A stretch of DNA of 32,016 bases from a bacterium (GTDB lineage Bacteria; Myxococcota_A; Bradymonadia; UBA7976; UBA1532): NCBI GenBank assembly GCA_030426085.1, contig JAUHYW010000096.1, positions 1 to 32,016 on the forward strand, read 5' to 3'. Below are positions 1 through 8,529 of the stretch, one piece after another; position 1 is the first letter of the stretch, and every line of letters starts with the position of its first letter. A program made the position numbers and the translations under genes. The notes below the pieces were generated by a model. The model was not told the DNA's origin. It made no database searches and saw nothing but the letters and a program-made list of their open reading frames with translations.

Positions 1-29
1 TTGGTCTGCCCGGCCGGCCCCACGCCCGG

Positions 30-147
30 GCCCCGAGAGCAGACAGATGACCGCCGGCGCCACCGACCGGCCCCTGGGGGCAGAGCTTTGCCGATCGACG
101 CCGCCGCCGGGCCCCTGCGGGCAGAGCTTTGCCGATCGACGCCGCCG
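30..147. repeat. GC-rich direct repeat downstream of the response regulator
   Basis: Two 38-bp copies at 69-106 and 110-147 (period 41) differ at one base; both contain the core GCAGAGCTTTGCCGATCGAC. A third, more decayed copy appears to lie at about 30-68 (starts GGCCCCGAG, ends CCGACCGG). The array begins near the window edge, so more copies may lie upstream. It sits 6 bp beyond the stop of the response regulator gene, so it may take part in its 3' end. No gene is credible in 1-153. Confidence 0.75.
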
Positions 148-153
148 ACCGCC

Positions 154-768
154 TCACTCGGTGAGCTGCATCCGGTGGGCGTAGGCGACGATCTCGCCGA
201 TGGTGCGCACGCCGAACGCGCGCTTGATGTGCCCGACGTGGGTGCTGACCGTGCTGCGGGTCAGGTCGAGCTGGGCGGCGATGTCGGTGACGCTCTGCCC
301 CTCGACGAGCAGGGTGAAGATCTGATGCTGCCGCGGGGTGAGCCCCGACGTCTGCGGGGCGCCCCCGCCCCGGGCCGCCTGCCGGCTGACGTAGAGCCCG
401 CCCCGGGCCACGGTTCGGATGGCCGCGATCAGCTCGTCCTCCGAGCGGTCCTTGGAGACATAGCCCGCCGCGCCCAGATCGATGAGCCGGCGGGCGTACT
501 GGTCCTCGGCGTACATCGACAGCATCAGCACCGGCAGCGCCGGGCGCAGGGTCGCCAGCCGGCGCAGCACCTCGATGCCGTTGACCTGGGGCAGCGAGAT
601 GTCGAGCACGAGCACGTCGACCGCCCAGTCGGCGCGCTCGGCGGCGAGCAGCACCTTGCGCCCGTCGACGGCCTCGCCGACCACCTCGATGTCGTCGGCC
701 ATGCTCAGCAGCGCCCGCAGGCCGGTGCGCACGATGGGGTGGTCGTCGGCCAGGAATACCCGGATCAC
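154..768 (-). CDS. NarL/FixJ-family response regulator
   Basis: A 204-residue two-component response regulator, expected to bind DNA once phosphorylated by the kinase next to it. The receiver domain covers about residues 1-120, with acidic pocket D8/D9, phospho-acceptor D56 (LVLDISLP), switch S84 and conserved K106 (GYVSKD). The C-terminus (about 135-200) is a LuxR-type helix-turn-helix starting LTPRQHQIF and running through STVSTHVGHIKRAF. The start is GTG at 768, with AGGAGG six bases upstream at 775-780; longer open frames upstream lie inside the kinase gene in another frame. GTGA overlap of 4 nt with the kinase stop indicates translational coupling. Targets cannot be told from the window. 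Confidence 0.93.
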   Translation of the reverse strand: MIRVFLADDHPIVRTGLRALLSMADDIEVVGEAVDGRKVLLAAERADWAVDVLVLDISLPQVNGIEVLRRLATLRPALPVLMLSMYAEDQYARRLIDLGAAGYVSKDRSEDELIAAIRTVARGGLYVSRQAARGGGAPQTSGLTPRQHQIFTLLVEGQSVTDIAAQLDLTRSTVSTHVGHIKRAFGVRTIGEIVAYAHRMQLTE

Positions 769-2144
769 GGCGCGCCTCCTCGGGCGTCTTCGGTCGCCTC
801 TTCGGTCTCGATCGGCAGCGTCAGCTCGATCGTCGCCCCCCGGCCCGGCGCGGCGCGCACGTCCAGCGCGCCGCCGCACATCCGGGCCCGCTCGATCATG
901 CCGGCCAGCCCCAGGCCGGCGGTGGGGCTCGCGGGGTCGAAGCCCCGCCCGTCGTCGGCCACGGTCAGCACCCGGCTCTCGCTCGCGCTGTCCCAGGTGA
1001 CGGTGATCCGGCTCGCCTCGGCGTGGCGCACGGCGTTGGTCAGGGCCTCTTGCAGCACCCGGAAGGCCGCCGTCGCCCGGGCGGCGCTCAGCCCGGCGTC
1101 GTCGGCCCGCGCCTCGAACGCGCACGTCAGGCCGGGCAGGGCGTCGGTGCGCTGCGCGAGCCACTCGGCGGCGGCCACGAAGCCCAGGTCGTCGAGCACC
1201 CGCGGCCGCAGGCGCACGAGCAGGTTGCGCACGGTCCAGCCGAGCTCCTGCATCATCTCGGCGATCTGGGCCAGGACCGGCGCCAGCGGGCTGCCGGCGC
1301 GCTCGGCCCGGGCCCGGGCGGCGCGCAGCACCAGCCGCATGCCGGTCAGCACCTGCCCCGTCTCGTCGTGCAGCTCGGCCGCCAGCTCGCGCCGCTCGTC
1401 CTCCCGGGCGGTCTCGGCCCGGTCGAGCAGCGCCTGGATGTGTTGCGTCTGCTCGGCGACCCGGGCCTCGAGCCGGGCCGACGCGCGCCCCGCGGCCCGG
1501 CCGTAGAGGAAGAGCCGCAGCCGGGCCCGGTCGAGGCCGAGGCCCACCGCCAGCACCAGCGCGGCGGTCAGGAGCAGGTGCACGATCGCCGAGCCGGCCA
1601 TCGGGTCGGCGAGGTAGGCCGGGTGGGGGCCGAAGTAGGCCGCGAGCACGCACCCGGTGAACGCCGTGACGATGGCCGCCCGGTGCAGCGGCGCGGCCCA
1701 GCCGAGCAGCGCCACGAAGAGGAAGGGGTAGGTCGAGTGGAACCACGAGGTGCTCGGCCCGCCGATGCGACCCATCGTGTAGGCGACGCCCCCGCACAGC
1801 GTGGCGCCGGAGAGCCACGCCAGCGCCACGGCGGCGCTCGGCGGCAGGTAGGACGCGCCGAGCACCCCCACGCCGAAGATCGTCATCGCGAAGCGGCCTT
1901 CGGCCATCGCGGGCTGCACCCCGGGCAGGGGGTCGAGCAGCCAGGGGTCGGTCAGCCAGGCGGCGCCGTTGAGCAGCATCAGCAGGACCGCCAGCCGGCG
2001 GATGCGCACGAGGCCGGCGCGCTCGTTCTCCCGGCGGAACGCCTCGACGTCGCCCGGCTGCGTGTCGATGTCGCCGACCACCCACGGGCCGGCCCCCGTC
2101 ACCAGCCACTGCGCCAGCGGTCGTCGCCCCGGGCTCCGGGCCAT
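765..2144 (-). CDS. membrane sensor histidine kinase, HisKA_3 type
   Basis: A 459-residue sensor kinase that should autophosphorylate and pass phosphate to the regulator it overlaps. About six hydrophobic segments lie between residues 50 and 205, with little periplasmic sequence, so the signal is probably sensed in or near the membrane. A coiled coil (about 220-250) leads to the dimerisation helix with phospho-acceptor H259 (AAELHDETGQ). The ATPase domain has the N box with N370 (LQEALTNAVRHA), the G1 box D397-D-G-R-G and the G2 box GLGLAGM (410-416). The ATG at 2144 is preferred over one 30 nt upstream because GAGGGGG lies a few bases before it. The combination is typical of NarX/DesK-type kinases; the sensory region is not recognised. 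Confidence 0.92.
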   Translation of the reverse strand: MARSPGRRPLAQWLVTGAGPWVVGDIDTQPGDVEAFRRENERAGLVRIRRLAVLLMLLNGAAWLTDPWLLDPLPGVQPAMAEGRFAMTIFGVGVLGASYLPPSAAVALAWLSGATLCGGVAYTMGRIGGPSTSWFHSTYPFLFVALLGWAAPLHRAAIVTAFTGCVLAAYFGPHPAYLADPMAGSAIVHLLLTAALVLAVGLGLDRARLRLFLYGRAAGRASARLEARVAEQTQHIQALLDRAETAREDERRELAAELHDETGQVLTGMRLVLRAARARAERAGSPLAPVLAQIAEMMQELGWTVRNLLVRLRPRVLDDLGFVAAAEWLAQRTDALPGLTCAFEARADDAGLSAARATAAFRVLQEALTNAVRHAEASRITVTWDSASESRVLTVADDGRGFDPASPTAGLGLAGMIERARMCGGALDVRAAPGRGATIELTLPIETEEATEDARGGAP

Positions 2145-2196
2145 GAGTGTCCCCCCTCGCCGCGAGCGTAGCACGGGGTCGCCCGCCCGGCCGGCG

Positions 2197-2214
2197 CCTC
2201 GAACTTTGTCGAGG
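2197..2214. promoter_or_regulatory. inverted repeat in the divergent intergenic region
   Basis: CCTCGA-ACTTTG-TCGAGG is a perfect 6-bp inverted repeat with a 6-nt loop, in the 162-bp gap between the divergent kinase gene (start 2144) and the secreted M19-like gene (start 2307). It could be an operator or a transcript hairpin. No convincing -35/-10 pair was found around it. Confidence 0.3.
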
Positions 2215-2306
2215 TGGATCTCGAACGGCGTCGATATCGGCGGCGGGGCCTCGATCCTACGCTGGGTGTGCTCGCCCCGGAGCGCGCCGCTTCATCGGAG
2301 GAACCC

Positions 2307-5198
2307 ATGAGATACGCCCTCGTCGCCCTCGCCGCGTGCGCCCTGTGCTGCGCCTTGCCGGCCCGCGCGGCCCCGCCCGATGGCTGCTATGCCATGCGGG
2401 CCGACTCGACCGGGCAGCTCATGTCCCACGGGGGGCCGGTCGTGCCGGGCTACTTCGCCAACCGCACCGACCTGGGGCCCTGGGAGCGCTTCTGCGTCGT
2501 CGGCACCCCCGAAGGCACCCACTTGATCCAGGGGGAGGACGGCAAGTACCTGTCGGCCCGCGGCGGGGGCGTCGTGCAGAAGGCCTGGGTGCCCGGCGAG
2601 TGGGAGCGCTGGCGCTTCGCGCAGGGGCCCGGCGGCACCTGGGGCCTGACCAACGTCGCCCACGGCGGCTGGCTGTCGGCGGACAAGGTGCTGGCCGGGG
2701 TGGTGACCACCAAGGGCGCGTTCGACGCGTGGGAGCGATGGCACTTCGAGGCCACCGATGGCTGCCCGTGCTCCTCGATGGCCGAGCCCGACATCGCCAC
2801 CGACGTCACGCCCGCGCCCCGCGGCGGGCCGCTGTTCGGGGTGGCCGACACCCACGCCCACCCGTTCAGCGACCTGGCCTTCGGCGGCACGACGCTGCAC
2901 GGGTCGGCGTTCGACGCGCTGGGGGTGCACGGGGCGCTGCATCAGTGTCACTTCACCCACGGGCCCGACTCGGCGACCGATCTGATCGGGCTGGCGGTCA
3001 ACCACGAGCAGCACGCCAACGGCGGCTACCCGAACATGGATGGCTGGCCGACCCACGCCAACGTCAACCATCAGCAGATGTATCACGCGTGGATGGAGCG
3101 CGCGTGGCGCGGCGGCATGCGGTTGCAGGTGATGCTGGCGGTGAACAACAAGCTGCTGTGCCATGCCAGCAAGATCACCGCCGCGGCGGCCTATGCCATG
3201 ATGGCGAGCACCGCCATCGTCGGCATCCACCCGCCGCCGCCGCCCGATCTGACCGCGAGCTGCGATGACATGGCGTCGATGAAGCGGCAGGTCGCGGCGG
3301 CCAAGGCGCTCGAGGCCTACATCGACCAGCGCAGCGGGGGGCCGGGCGAGGGCTGGTATCGCATCGCCTACAGCCCGGTCGAGGCCCGGCGCATCATCGA
3401 GCAGGGCAAGATGGCGGTGGTGCTGGGGGTCGAGGTGGACACCCTCTTCGGCTGCACCGCCACCGGGCCGTGTGACATGGCCGAGGTCGAGCGGCAGCTC
3501 GACGAGATGCACGCCCTGGGGGTGCGCCATGTGTATCCGATCCATGTCCTGGACAACGCCTTCGGCGGCGCGGCGCAGTACAACCCGATGTTCGTGGCGG
3601 CCAACGTGCTCGAGAACGGGCAGCCCTTCTCGATCACCGAGTGCGATGACGCCACCTTGAAGGCCCGCATGGAGTGGACCGATCTGGGCCCGGTGTGCGA
3701 CGTGCTGGACAAGGTGCCCGGGGCCGGCCCCGAGCTGGGGCAGATCTGCCGCGGCCGGCCGCCGCCGGGCACGGTGCCCCCCGGGGTGGACCGCCACTGC
3801 AACGCCCGCGGCCTGACCCCCCGCGGCGAGCAGCTCGTCAACATGCTGATGGATCGGGGCATGATCATCGACACCGATCACACCAGCGCCCGGGCCCTGG
3901 AGGGCATCCTGGCCATCGCCGAGGCCCGGGGCTACCCGCTGGTCTCGGGGCACGCCGGCCTCGTCGAGCGTATCCGGGTGCCGTCCGAGGCCCACATGGC
4001 CCACCGGGACATCACCCGCTTCAGGAGGCTGGGCGGCCTCGTCTCGCCGATTCTGCACAGCGGGCACACCCTCGACGAGGTGAAGCCCTTCGGCGAGCGG
4101 ATCCCTCACGCCTGCGCCGGCTCGACCACCTCGTGGGCCCAGAACTACCTGTACGCGGTCGACGCGATGGGCGGCCCGGACGTCGCGGCGGTGCCGCTGG
4201 GGTCTGATCTCAATGGCATGATCAGCCAGCCGGCGCCCCGCTTCGGCGAGCGCGCGTGCCATGGGCAGTCGACCCCGGCCAACCCCCGGAAGCGGGTCGA
4301 GTATCCGTTCCCCGCGCACGGGCAGAAGGGGACCTTCGGCCAGCTCCGCACCGGTCACAAGCTGTATGACTACAACGTCGACGGGCTGGCCAACGTGGGG
4401 CTCTTCCCCGACTGGGTGCAGGATCTCAAAGCCATCGGGCTGACCGAACGCGATCTGGCGCCGCTGTTCCGCTCGGCGGAGGGCTACGTGAAGCTGTGGG
4501 AGAAGGCAGACGGCAAGCCCGCGGGGTACACCCGGGTGCCGCTGAGCCAGGAGGCGTCGATGAGCTGGCAGGCCGCGGTCGATCACTGCGCGGCGCAGGG
4601 CAAGCGGCTGGCGAACCGGGCCGACGTATGCCCCGACGGCCCCGAGTCCGCGCCGCGCTACGGCCGGCCCGAGGGCGACGTGTGGATGGCGGTCGGCGAC
4701 ATGCCCAACGCCTGGATCTCGGTCGGCACCGCGTACACCGAGCGCCGCTGCAAATTCCACCGCCACGCCCACGGCGCGGCCCCCGCCTGGGGCACCGATC
4801 GGGGGCCGGAGCCGGTCACCGGCCAGCCGGCGGCCCTGCGCTGCGTGGACTACACCCGGCTGCCCCTGGGGCTCGGGCGGCCGGCCATGCGCACGGTGAC
4901 ATGGCGCGACGCGGAGGGCTATTGCGCCGCCCGGGGGCTGACGCTGGCGACCCGGGCCGATCTGTGCCCCGACGGGCCCGCGGGCGAGCCGCGCTACGGG
5001 CGGGTGCCGGGCGACGTGTGGCTGGCGGTGGGCGACGCCGAGAACGCGTGGCTGTCGGTGGGCGAGTCGTACGCCCCCGAGCGCAAGTGCAAGCTGCACC
5101 GCGAGGTCTACGGACGCGCGCCGCCGTGGGGCGGGCAGAAGGGGCCCGAGCCGGTCACCGGCCGGGAGCCGGCGGCGGTGGTCTGCCGGCCGCGGTGA
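2307..5198 (+). CDS. secreted M19-dipeptidase-like hydrolase with fascin-like N-terminus and duplicated C-terminal module
   Basis: A 963-residue exported protein. The ATG at 2307 follows GGAGG (2298-2302) and opens a signal peptide (RYALVALAACALCCALPARA). Residues about 25-150 have three beta-trefoil-like repeats (PWERF, EWERWRF, AWERWHF) as in fascin/ricin-type folds. The central part resembles the membrane dipeptidase (peptidase M19) family: H183-x-H185 in DTHAH, E376 in GVEVD, H525 in IIDTDHTS, H549 in VSGHAG and D634 in GSDLNG follow the order of the M19 zinc ligands, although the usual HxD is HxH here. The tail is a duplicated Cys-containing module of about 100 residues (752-855 and 864-963) sharing CPDGP, RYGR, GDVW and GPEPVTG; I do not recognise it. 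Substrate unknown; a dipeptide, lactone or amide is plausible. It lies 65 nt upstream of the ABC-type cluster and may be co-transcribed. Confidence 0.75.
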   Translation: MRYALVALAACALCCALPARAAPPDGCYAMRADSTGQLMSHGGPVVPGYFANRTDLGPWERFCVVGTPEGTHLIQGEDGKYLSARGGGVVQKAWVPGEWERWRFAQGPGGTWGLTNVAHGGWLSADKVLAGVVTTKGAFDAWERWHFEATDGCPCSSMAEPDIATDVTPAPRGGPLFGVADTHAHPFSDLAFGGTTLHGSAFDALGVHGALHQCHFTHGPDSATDLIGLAVNHEQHANGGYPNMDGWPTHANVNHQQMYHAWMERAWRGGMRLQVMLAVNNKLLCHASKITAAAAYAMMASTAIVGIHPPPPPDLTASCDDMASMKRQVAAAKALEAYIDQRSGGPGEGWYRIAYSPVEARRIIEQGKMAVVLGVEVDTLFGCTATGPCDMAEVERQLDEMHALGVRHVYPIHVLDNAFGGAAQYNPMFVAANVLENGQPFSITECDDATLKARMEWTDLGPVCDVLDKVPGAGPELGQICRGRPPPGTVPPGVDRHCNARGLTPRGEQLVNMLMDRGMIIDTDHTSARALEGILAIAEARGYPLVSGHAGLVERIRVPSEAHMAHRDITRFRRLGGLVSPILHSGHTLDEVKPFGERIPHACAGSTTSWAQNYLYAVDAMGGPDVAAVPLGSDLNGMISQPAPRFGERACHGQSTPANPRKRVEYPFPAHGQKGTFGQLRTGHKLYDYNVDGLANVGLFPDWVQDLKAIGLTERDLAPLFRSAEGYVKLWEKADGKPAGYTRVPLSQEASMSWQAAVDHCAAQGKRLANRADVCPDGPESAPRYGRPEGDVWMAVGDMPNAWISVGTAYTERRCKFHRHAHGAAPAWGTDRGPEPVTGQPAALRCVDYTRLPLGLGRPAMRTVTWRDAEGYCAARGLTLATRADLCPDGPAGEPRYGRVPGDVWLAVGDAENAWLSVGESYAPERKCKLHREVYGRAPPWGGQKGPEPVTGREPAAVVCRPR

Positions 5199-5263
5199 GG
5201 GGTCGGGTCGAGCGGGCGGGCGCGAAGGTTGTCAGCCGGGCGCAAAGGCGCTAACTACGGGGC

Positions 5264-6013
5264 ATGAGCCGATTCCTGCGTGCGCTGTCGAAGATGGGTC
5301 TCGTCGAGATGGACGACGTCGGGCGCCCCGCCGCCCCGCCCGAGTCCGAGCTGGACGACGATGAGCTGCTCGAGCTGCTCGGCCGCGACGGGCCCGACGA
5401 CGAGGCGGAGCCGTTCGAGCGCGCGATGCCCGAGACGGGGCCGATCGCCGACGCCCCGGCCCCGGCCGACGACGCTCCCGGCGGCGAGGGCCCGTCCGCG
5501 GTGCAGGAGGGGCGGCCCTTCGAGGCGATCTACGCCGAGGCGACCATCGGCGAGTCGCCGTTCCCCGCCGAGAAGATGCTGCGGGTGCTCGACGGCCTCG
5601 CGGCGATGGATCCGGCGACCCGCAAGGCGGCGGTCCTGGCGATGGACAGCGCCGACGACGCGTGGACCATCGATGATCCGCTGCTCGACGCCGACCGCAA
5701 GGCCCGCGCGCTGCACGGGGCCCAGGCCGCGTTGAGCCGCACCCTGAAGGACGCCGAGGCCCGGGCCGAGGTCGACATCCAGGCCCAGGACGAGGAGCAG
5801 GCGGCGGCGGTCGAGGAGATCCGGCGCAGCATCGCCGAGCTCGAGCAGACGATGGCCCAGGTGGTCGCCGACGCGACGACCCGCCGGGAAGAGATCAAGC
5901 AGCAGCTCGCGTCCACCCGCGGCGCCGTCGCCCGCGAGACGGCCCGCTTCGCCGCCGAGATGGAGCGGCTGGCCCTGCTGCGGCGCACGTTCGGCGAGAC
6001 AAGCAGCAACTGA
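5264..6013 (+). CDS. acidic coiled-coil protein, first gene of the tethered ABC cluster
   Basis: A 249-residue soluble protein of unknown function, with no signal peptide or membrane segment. Residues 20-80 are strongly acidic and Pro/Ala-rich (ELDDDELLELL), probably disordered. Residues about 85-140 are a small helical region, and 145-240 are a long predicted coiled coil rich in Glu, Gln, Arg and Ala (EEIRRSIAELEQ, RREEIKQQL). It ends 12 nt before the OmpA-fused binding protein, which argues for a shared transcript and a linked role, for example as a cytoplasmic scaffold or regulator of the transporter. No strong ribosome-binding site precedes the ATG. Family not recognised; codon use matches its neighbours. 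Confidence 0.8.
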   Translation: MSRFLRALSKMGLVEMDDVGRPAAPPESELDDDELLELLGRDGPDDEAEPFERAMPETGPIADAPAPADDAPGGEGPSAVQEGRPFEAIYAEATIGESPFPAEKMLRVLDGLAAMDPATRKAAVLAMDSADDAWTIDDPLLDADRKARALHGAQAALSRTLKDAEARAEVDIQAQDEEQAAAVEEIRRSIAELEQTMAQVVADATTRREEIKQQLASTRGAVARETARFAAEMERLALLRRTFGETSSN

Positions 6014-6025
6014 GGAGCGAGCGAG

Positions 6026-7729
6026 ATGGCGAAGCTGACTCCGGCGGGCAAGGGGCTCGTCACGATCACGATCCTGGCCGTCACCGCGGCCGCGGTGTGG
6101 CACCTGGGCCTGGGCGACATGATCGCCGGCGACGCTGAGGATCCGCCGGCCGGCGAGACCCCCACCGGTGAGGCCCCGAGCGGTGAGCCGGGCGAGGCCC
6201 CGGTGGCCGGGGAGCGCACCGGCACCGTGCCCGATGTGCCCCCCAGCGGCGCGCTGGGCAGCGCCGGCAACCCGCTGAAGGTGTCGATCGTCAGCTTCCA
6301 CGGCTACGCGCCGGCGCTGGTGGCCAACGGCAACGCGCTGAAGACGAAGCCGGGGTCGATCTTCGCCAGGCAGGGCGTCAACATCGAGTTCGTCATCCAG
6401 GATGACATCCCGACGCTGGCCACGGTCTTCACCAGCAAGGCGGCCCACTGCGCGTGGCGCACCAGCGACTTCTGGGCCCAGGAGCACCCCAACCTGCGCA
6501 ACGCGGGCATGGACGCCAAGGCGGTGGTGGTCGTCGACAACACCCAGGGCGCCGACGCGGTCATCGCCCGCGACCCGAACATCCGCCGCATCGAGGATCT
6601 GGTCGGCAAGAAGGTCGCCCTGCTCCAGTTCACCCCGTCCCACGGCATGATGATCGACGCGATCGAGAACAGCAGCCTCTCGGCCCGCAAGAAGAAGTCG
6701 GTCAAGCTGGTCTACATCAACGTCGACGAGGGCACCGCCGGGGTCCGGGCGGCCCTCGAAGGGGGCCACGTCGACGCCGCCGCGCTGTGGGATCCCGACC
6801 TGTCGCTGGCGCTCGAGAAGGTGCAGGGGGCCCACGTCGTCTACTCGACGAAGACCGCCACCAACCTCATCTACGACGTGATGGTCTGCGACAAGCGGGT
6901 GCTCGACGATCCGGCCAACGAGAAGACCCTCCAGGGCTTCGTGGCCGGCTGGATGGCGGGCGTCGAGGCGGCGAAGAAGGACCCCGACAACGCGGTCTCG
7001 GCGCTGGTCGAGACCCAGGAGTTCTTCTCGCTGCTCGCCAAGGAGGAGGGCCGCGACTTCGTCAAGGGGCTCTTCGCCAACCTGGTGTGGACCGGCCTCG
7101 CCGAGAACGCCCGCATCCTGGGCATGTCGGGCGGCACCAACCAGTACGAGCGGGTCTACAAGCGCTTCGACGTGATCTACCGGGCGGCGGGCGCGCTGGC
7201 CAACCCCAACTCGCCGGTCATCAACCCCGCGGATTCGTTCGATTATCGCTTCATCCGCAAGCTGGTCGAGGCCGACCAGAAGGCTCAGGAAGAGGCCAAG
7301 AAGCCCGAGTTCACCTTCACCGAGCAGGAGCGGGAAGAGGTGAGCAAGAAGGAGGCGGCGCTGACCAAGCCGGTGACGGTCAACTTCGAGACCGGCTCGG
7401 CCGAGCTCAACAAGCGCTCGCAGCGCACCATCGACGAGGAGATGGTGCCGATGATCGAGAACAATGGCTCGGCCTACTTCGAGATCTCGGGCAACACCGA
7501 CTCCACCGGCAGCCGGCGCACGAACATGCGGCTGTCGCAGGCGCGCGCGGAGAGCGTGCTCGACTACCTCGTCAAGCAGTGGGAGTTCCCCCGGACGCGC
7601 TTCAAGGTGGTGGGCTACGGCCCCGACCGGCCCATCTGCGACGAGAAGAACCCCGCCGAAGAGGGCGTGGATCTCGAGGCGTGCCGGGCGATGAACCGCC
7701 AGACCCGCCTCGCCATCTTCTCCCGCTGA
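6026..7729 (+). CDS. membrane-anchored NitT/TauT-type substrate-binding protein fused to an OmpA-like domain
   Basis: A 567-residue chimera. Residues 12-30 form an uncleaved-looking membrane segment (no lipobox or AxA site), followed by a Gly/Glu/Pro linker to about residue 78. Residues about 85-370 look like a periplasmic binding domain of the NMT1/TauA/SsuA type (KVSIVSFHGYAPALVANG, VGKKVALLQ, GHVDAAALWDP). Residues about 450-567 are an OmpA-family peptidoglycan-binding domain: NFETGSAEL, then GNTDSTGSRR with D492, LSQARAESV with R507, and a terminal NRQTR (557-561). D492 and R507 match the pair that holds diaminopimelate in this family. The binding protein is therefore probably tethered at both ends, to the inner membrane and to the wall. 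GGAG precedes the ATG. Permease and ATPase genes follow at once. The ligand is unknown; related domains bind sulfonates, nitrate or thiamin precursors. Confidence 0.88.
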   Translation: MAKLTPAGKGLVTITILAVTAAAVWHLGLGDMIAGDAEDPPAGETPTGEAPSGEPGEAPVAGERTGTVPDVPPSGALGSAGNPLKVSIVSFHGYAPALVANGNALKTKPGSIFARQGVNIEFVIQDDIPTLATVFTSKAAHCAWRTSDFWAQEHPNLRNAGMDAKAVVVVDNTQGADAVIARDPNIRRIEDLVGKKVALLQFTPSHGMMIDAIENSSLSARKKKSVKLVYINVDEGTAGVRAALEGGHVDAAALWDPDLSLALEKVQGAHVVYSTKTATNLIYDVMVCDKRVLDDPANEKTLQGFVAGWMAGVEAAKKDPDNAVSALVETQEFFSLLAKEEGRDFVKGLFANLVWTGLAENARILGMSGGTNQYERVYKRFDVIYRAAGALANPNSPVINPADSFDYRFIRKLVEADQKAQEEAKKPEFTFTEQEREEVSKKEAALTKPVTVNFETGSAELNKRSQRTIDEEMVPMIENNGSAYFEISGNTDSTGSRRTNMRLSQARAESVLDYLVKQWEFPRTRFKVVGYGPDRPICDEKNPAEEGVDLEACRAMNRQTRLAIFSR

Positions 7730-7737
7730 GTCGCACC

Positions 7738-8529
7738 ATGTGGAACCCCTACCGCCGGATCCCGGCGCTCCAGCGGCGTCTGCTCGGCGCGGGCGCGGTG
7801 GCGCTGGTGCTCGGGGCCTGGGCGCTCGTCTCGGGCGCGGGCTGGGTCTCGCCGGCCAAGCTGCCCACCCCGTGGGGGGTCGCCTCGGCCTTCGGGCGGC
7901 TGGCGATGCCCGATCAGAGCGGCGACAGCCTGCTGTTCGTGGCCACCAAGTGGTCGTTCCTGCGGGTCTTCGTCGCCGGGGTGCTCGTCATCGTGGTGGG
8001 CACGCCCATCGGCATCTTGATGGGCGCCTCGCCCCGCATCAACGCCGCGATCTCGCCGCTGGTGGATCCATTCCGCTCGGCGCCGATCGTGGCGGTCGTG
8101 CCGGTGCTGGTGATGTGGTTCGGCATCGGCGAGCTGACCAAGATCGTGTTCTTGTTCATGGGCGCGGTGGTCTACCTCATCCCGATGGTCAGAGATGCCA
8201 TCCAGGCGGTGCCCCGCACCTACTGGATCAGCGCCCGCGACCTGGGCGCGACCCCCTGGGAGGCGGTGCGCCACGGGGTCATCCCGATGGCCATGCCCCG
8301 CATCGCCGACGCCATGATCGTCTCGGTCTCGATCATGTGGACCTACATCACGGTCGCCGAGTACTACAACGCCGAGAAGGGCCTGGGTCAGCTCATCCAG
8401 AACGCCCGCCGCTTCTCGGCGATGGATCAGGTCTTCGTCGGCATCTTCGTCATCGTGGCCCTGGCGCTGGTGACCTATCAGGCGATGCGGGCCCTCAAGC
8501 GCGCGCTGTACCCGTGGGAGGCCGAGTGA
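7738..8529 (+). CDS. ABC transporter permease, NitT/TauT (SsuC/TauC) type
   Basis: A 263-residue integral inner-membrane permease with about six hydrophobic segments. The EAA loop that docks on the ATPase is clear (ARDLGATPWEAVRHGVIP, about residues 161-178). Motifs such as PIVAVVPVLVMWFGIGELTK and the preceding DPFRSAP are characteristic of the SsuC/TauC branch of binding-protein-dependent permeases. The ATG at 7738 is 8 nt after the stop of the binding-protein gene. The last base of its TGA is the first base of the ATPase start codon, so the two products are probably made in equal amounts and form the transport channel together. Confidence 0.92.
   Translation: MWNPYRRIPALQRRLLGAGAVALVLGAWALVSGAGWVSPAKLPTPWGVASAFGRLAMPDQSGDSLLFVATKWSFLRVFVAGVLVIVVGTPIGILMGASPRINAAISPLVDPFRSAPIVAVVPVLVMWFGIGELTKIVFLFMGAVVYLIPMVRDAIQAVPRTYWISARDLGATPWEAVRHGVIPMAMPRIADAMIVSVSIMWTYITVAEYYNAEKGLGQLIQNARRFSAMDQVFVGIFVIVALALVTYQAMRALKRALYPWEAE

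Noticed and set aside
1-1506. Long open frame on the plus strand opposite the kinase and regulator
   Set aside because: It is antisense to two clear two-component genes; Arg/Pro/Ala-rich product without start context, typical of high-GC shadow frames.
2292-5099. 935-codon minus-strand open frame opposite the M19-like gene
   Set aside because: Product is low-complexity and His/Arg/Gly-rich; the plus strand has signal peptide and motifs.
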